From NCBI GenBank assembly GCA_026985975.1, contig JALSPL010000010.1, positions 1-14,617 of the forward strand: a DNA stretch of 14,617 bases, given 5' to 3'. A program made the translations under genes and the position numbers. The notes beneath the pieces are model-generated. The model was given only the letters and a program-made list of their open reading frames with translations, made no database searches and had not been told where the DNA came from. Shown here piece by piece: positions 14,201 through 14,617 of the stretch. Positions within the stretch are counted from its first letter, which is position 1, and each line of letters begins with the position of its first letter. Origin of the DNA: Anaerolineae bacterium (GTDB lineage Bacteria > Chloroflexota > Anaerolineae > J102).

Positions 14201-14617
14201 ATGAAAGTCAACGTTCGTCTCTTTGCTTCTCTGCGCGAGATTTTCAAATCGCCCTATCTGGCGGTGGAGCTGCCCGAGGGCGCAACCGTCGCTGATCTGG
14301 TGGCGGTCATTCGCGAGGATGCGCCGCATCTTGGTCATGGCGGGCGCTTCCACGTGACTATCAACAAGGAATTCGTGGAGCAAGACGCGGTTTTGCACGA
14401 TGGCGATGAGGTGGCCATCTTCCCGCCCGTGGGCGGCGGCGAGCGCGTGCAGAAATTTCGCATCACCACCGAGCCACTCTCGCTGGATGAGGCGGCGAGC
14501 CTGGTGACTGCGCCTGCGGTGGGCGGCGTGGCCCTGTTTTCGGGCGTGGTGCGGGGCGTCACCGATGACATCGACACCGAGCATCTGGAATACGAAGCCT
14601 ACGTAGAGATGGCCGAG
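14201..14617 (+). CDS. MoaD-MoaE fusion, molybdopterin synthase small and large subunits (partial)
   Basis: The reading frame is open to the window end (139 residues seen). Residues 1-80 are a beta-grasp MoaD domain (MKVNVRLFASLREIF, then HDGDEVAIFPPVGGG). The chain then continues without a stop into ERVQKFRITTEPLSLDEA and ALFSGVVRG, followed by LEYEAYVEMAE, which is the start of MoaE. Molybdopterin synthase adds two sulfurs to the pterin, using a thiocarboxylate on the C-terminal Gly-Gly of MoaD. Here that Gly78-80 is internal, so the protein must be cleaved after GGG, as reported for the mycobacterial fusion MoaX, or work otherwise. A good ribosome site AAGGAG (14187-14192) lies 8 nt before the ATG. 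The C-terminal part of MoaE lies outside the window. Confidence 0.93.
   Translation, partial: MKVNVRLFASLREIFKSPYLAVELPEGATVADLVAVIREDAPHLGHGGRFHVTINKEFVEQDAVLHDGDEVAIFPPVGGGERVQKFRITTEPLSLDEAASLVTAPAVGGVALFSGVVRGVTDDIDTEHLEYEAYVEMAE

Overview
The window reads as a GC-rich bacterial chromosome with dense genes, short spacers and several ATGA or TAATG start/stop overlaps. It also carries dispersed intergenic repeats of the CCACAGAG and ACGCAAAG kinds, which I associate with Chloroflexota (Anaerolineae/Caldilinea-like) and other environmental genomes. That placement is an inference from style and gene complement; there is no rRNA or other decisive marker here.

Left part (1-4022, all minus strand): a run read from right to left as OmpR-type response regulator, HAMP-containing histidine kinase, class I methyltransferase with a THUMP-like C-terminus, then the CinA/PncC nicotinamide-nucleotide amidase domain, cut by the window edge. 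Regulator and kinase are 5 nt apart. Kinase and methyltransferase overlap by ATGA, so they are probably translationally coupled.

Middle-left (4023-6600): an ACT-less threonine dehydratase-like PLP enzyme (minus) lies divergent from a free-standing ACT-domain protein (plus). The pair is bracketed by two near-identical, same-orientation copies of an approximately 173-bp palindromic element. Their shared spacer holds a second, unrelated inverted repeat of the CCACAGAG type. A small DoxX-like membrane protein follows, whose stop codon lies inside the flanking duplication of the second palindromic element.

Centre (6601-10579, plus): a 514-nt spacer with a repeat fragment, a possible promoter and a possible 21-codon leader ORF, then the protein quality-control cluster tig-clpP-clpX (trigger factor, ClpP protease, ClpX unfoldase). 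clpP and clpX overlap by ATGA. The trigger factor has a long acidic tail.

Right part (10618-end, plus): a metal-cofactor locus. A ModE-type DNA-binding protein without a metal-sensing domain precedes a tungstate-type ABC transporter (tupA lipoprotein, tupB permease, tupC ATPase). A third, more diverged copy of the palindromic element follows, and then moaC and a moaD-moaE fusion (partial). Together these import the oxyanion and build the molybdopterin that will bind it.

The main unexplained item is the three-copy palindromic intergenic element. It has terminal inverted repeats beginning GTAACT, internal near-palindromes AACCTGnCAGGTT and imperfect 8-bp flanking direct repeats: a MITE-like element that I cannot assign to a named family. 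I found no clear new defence or other multi-gene system.
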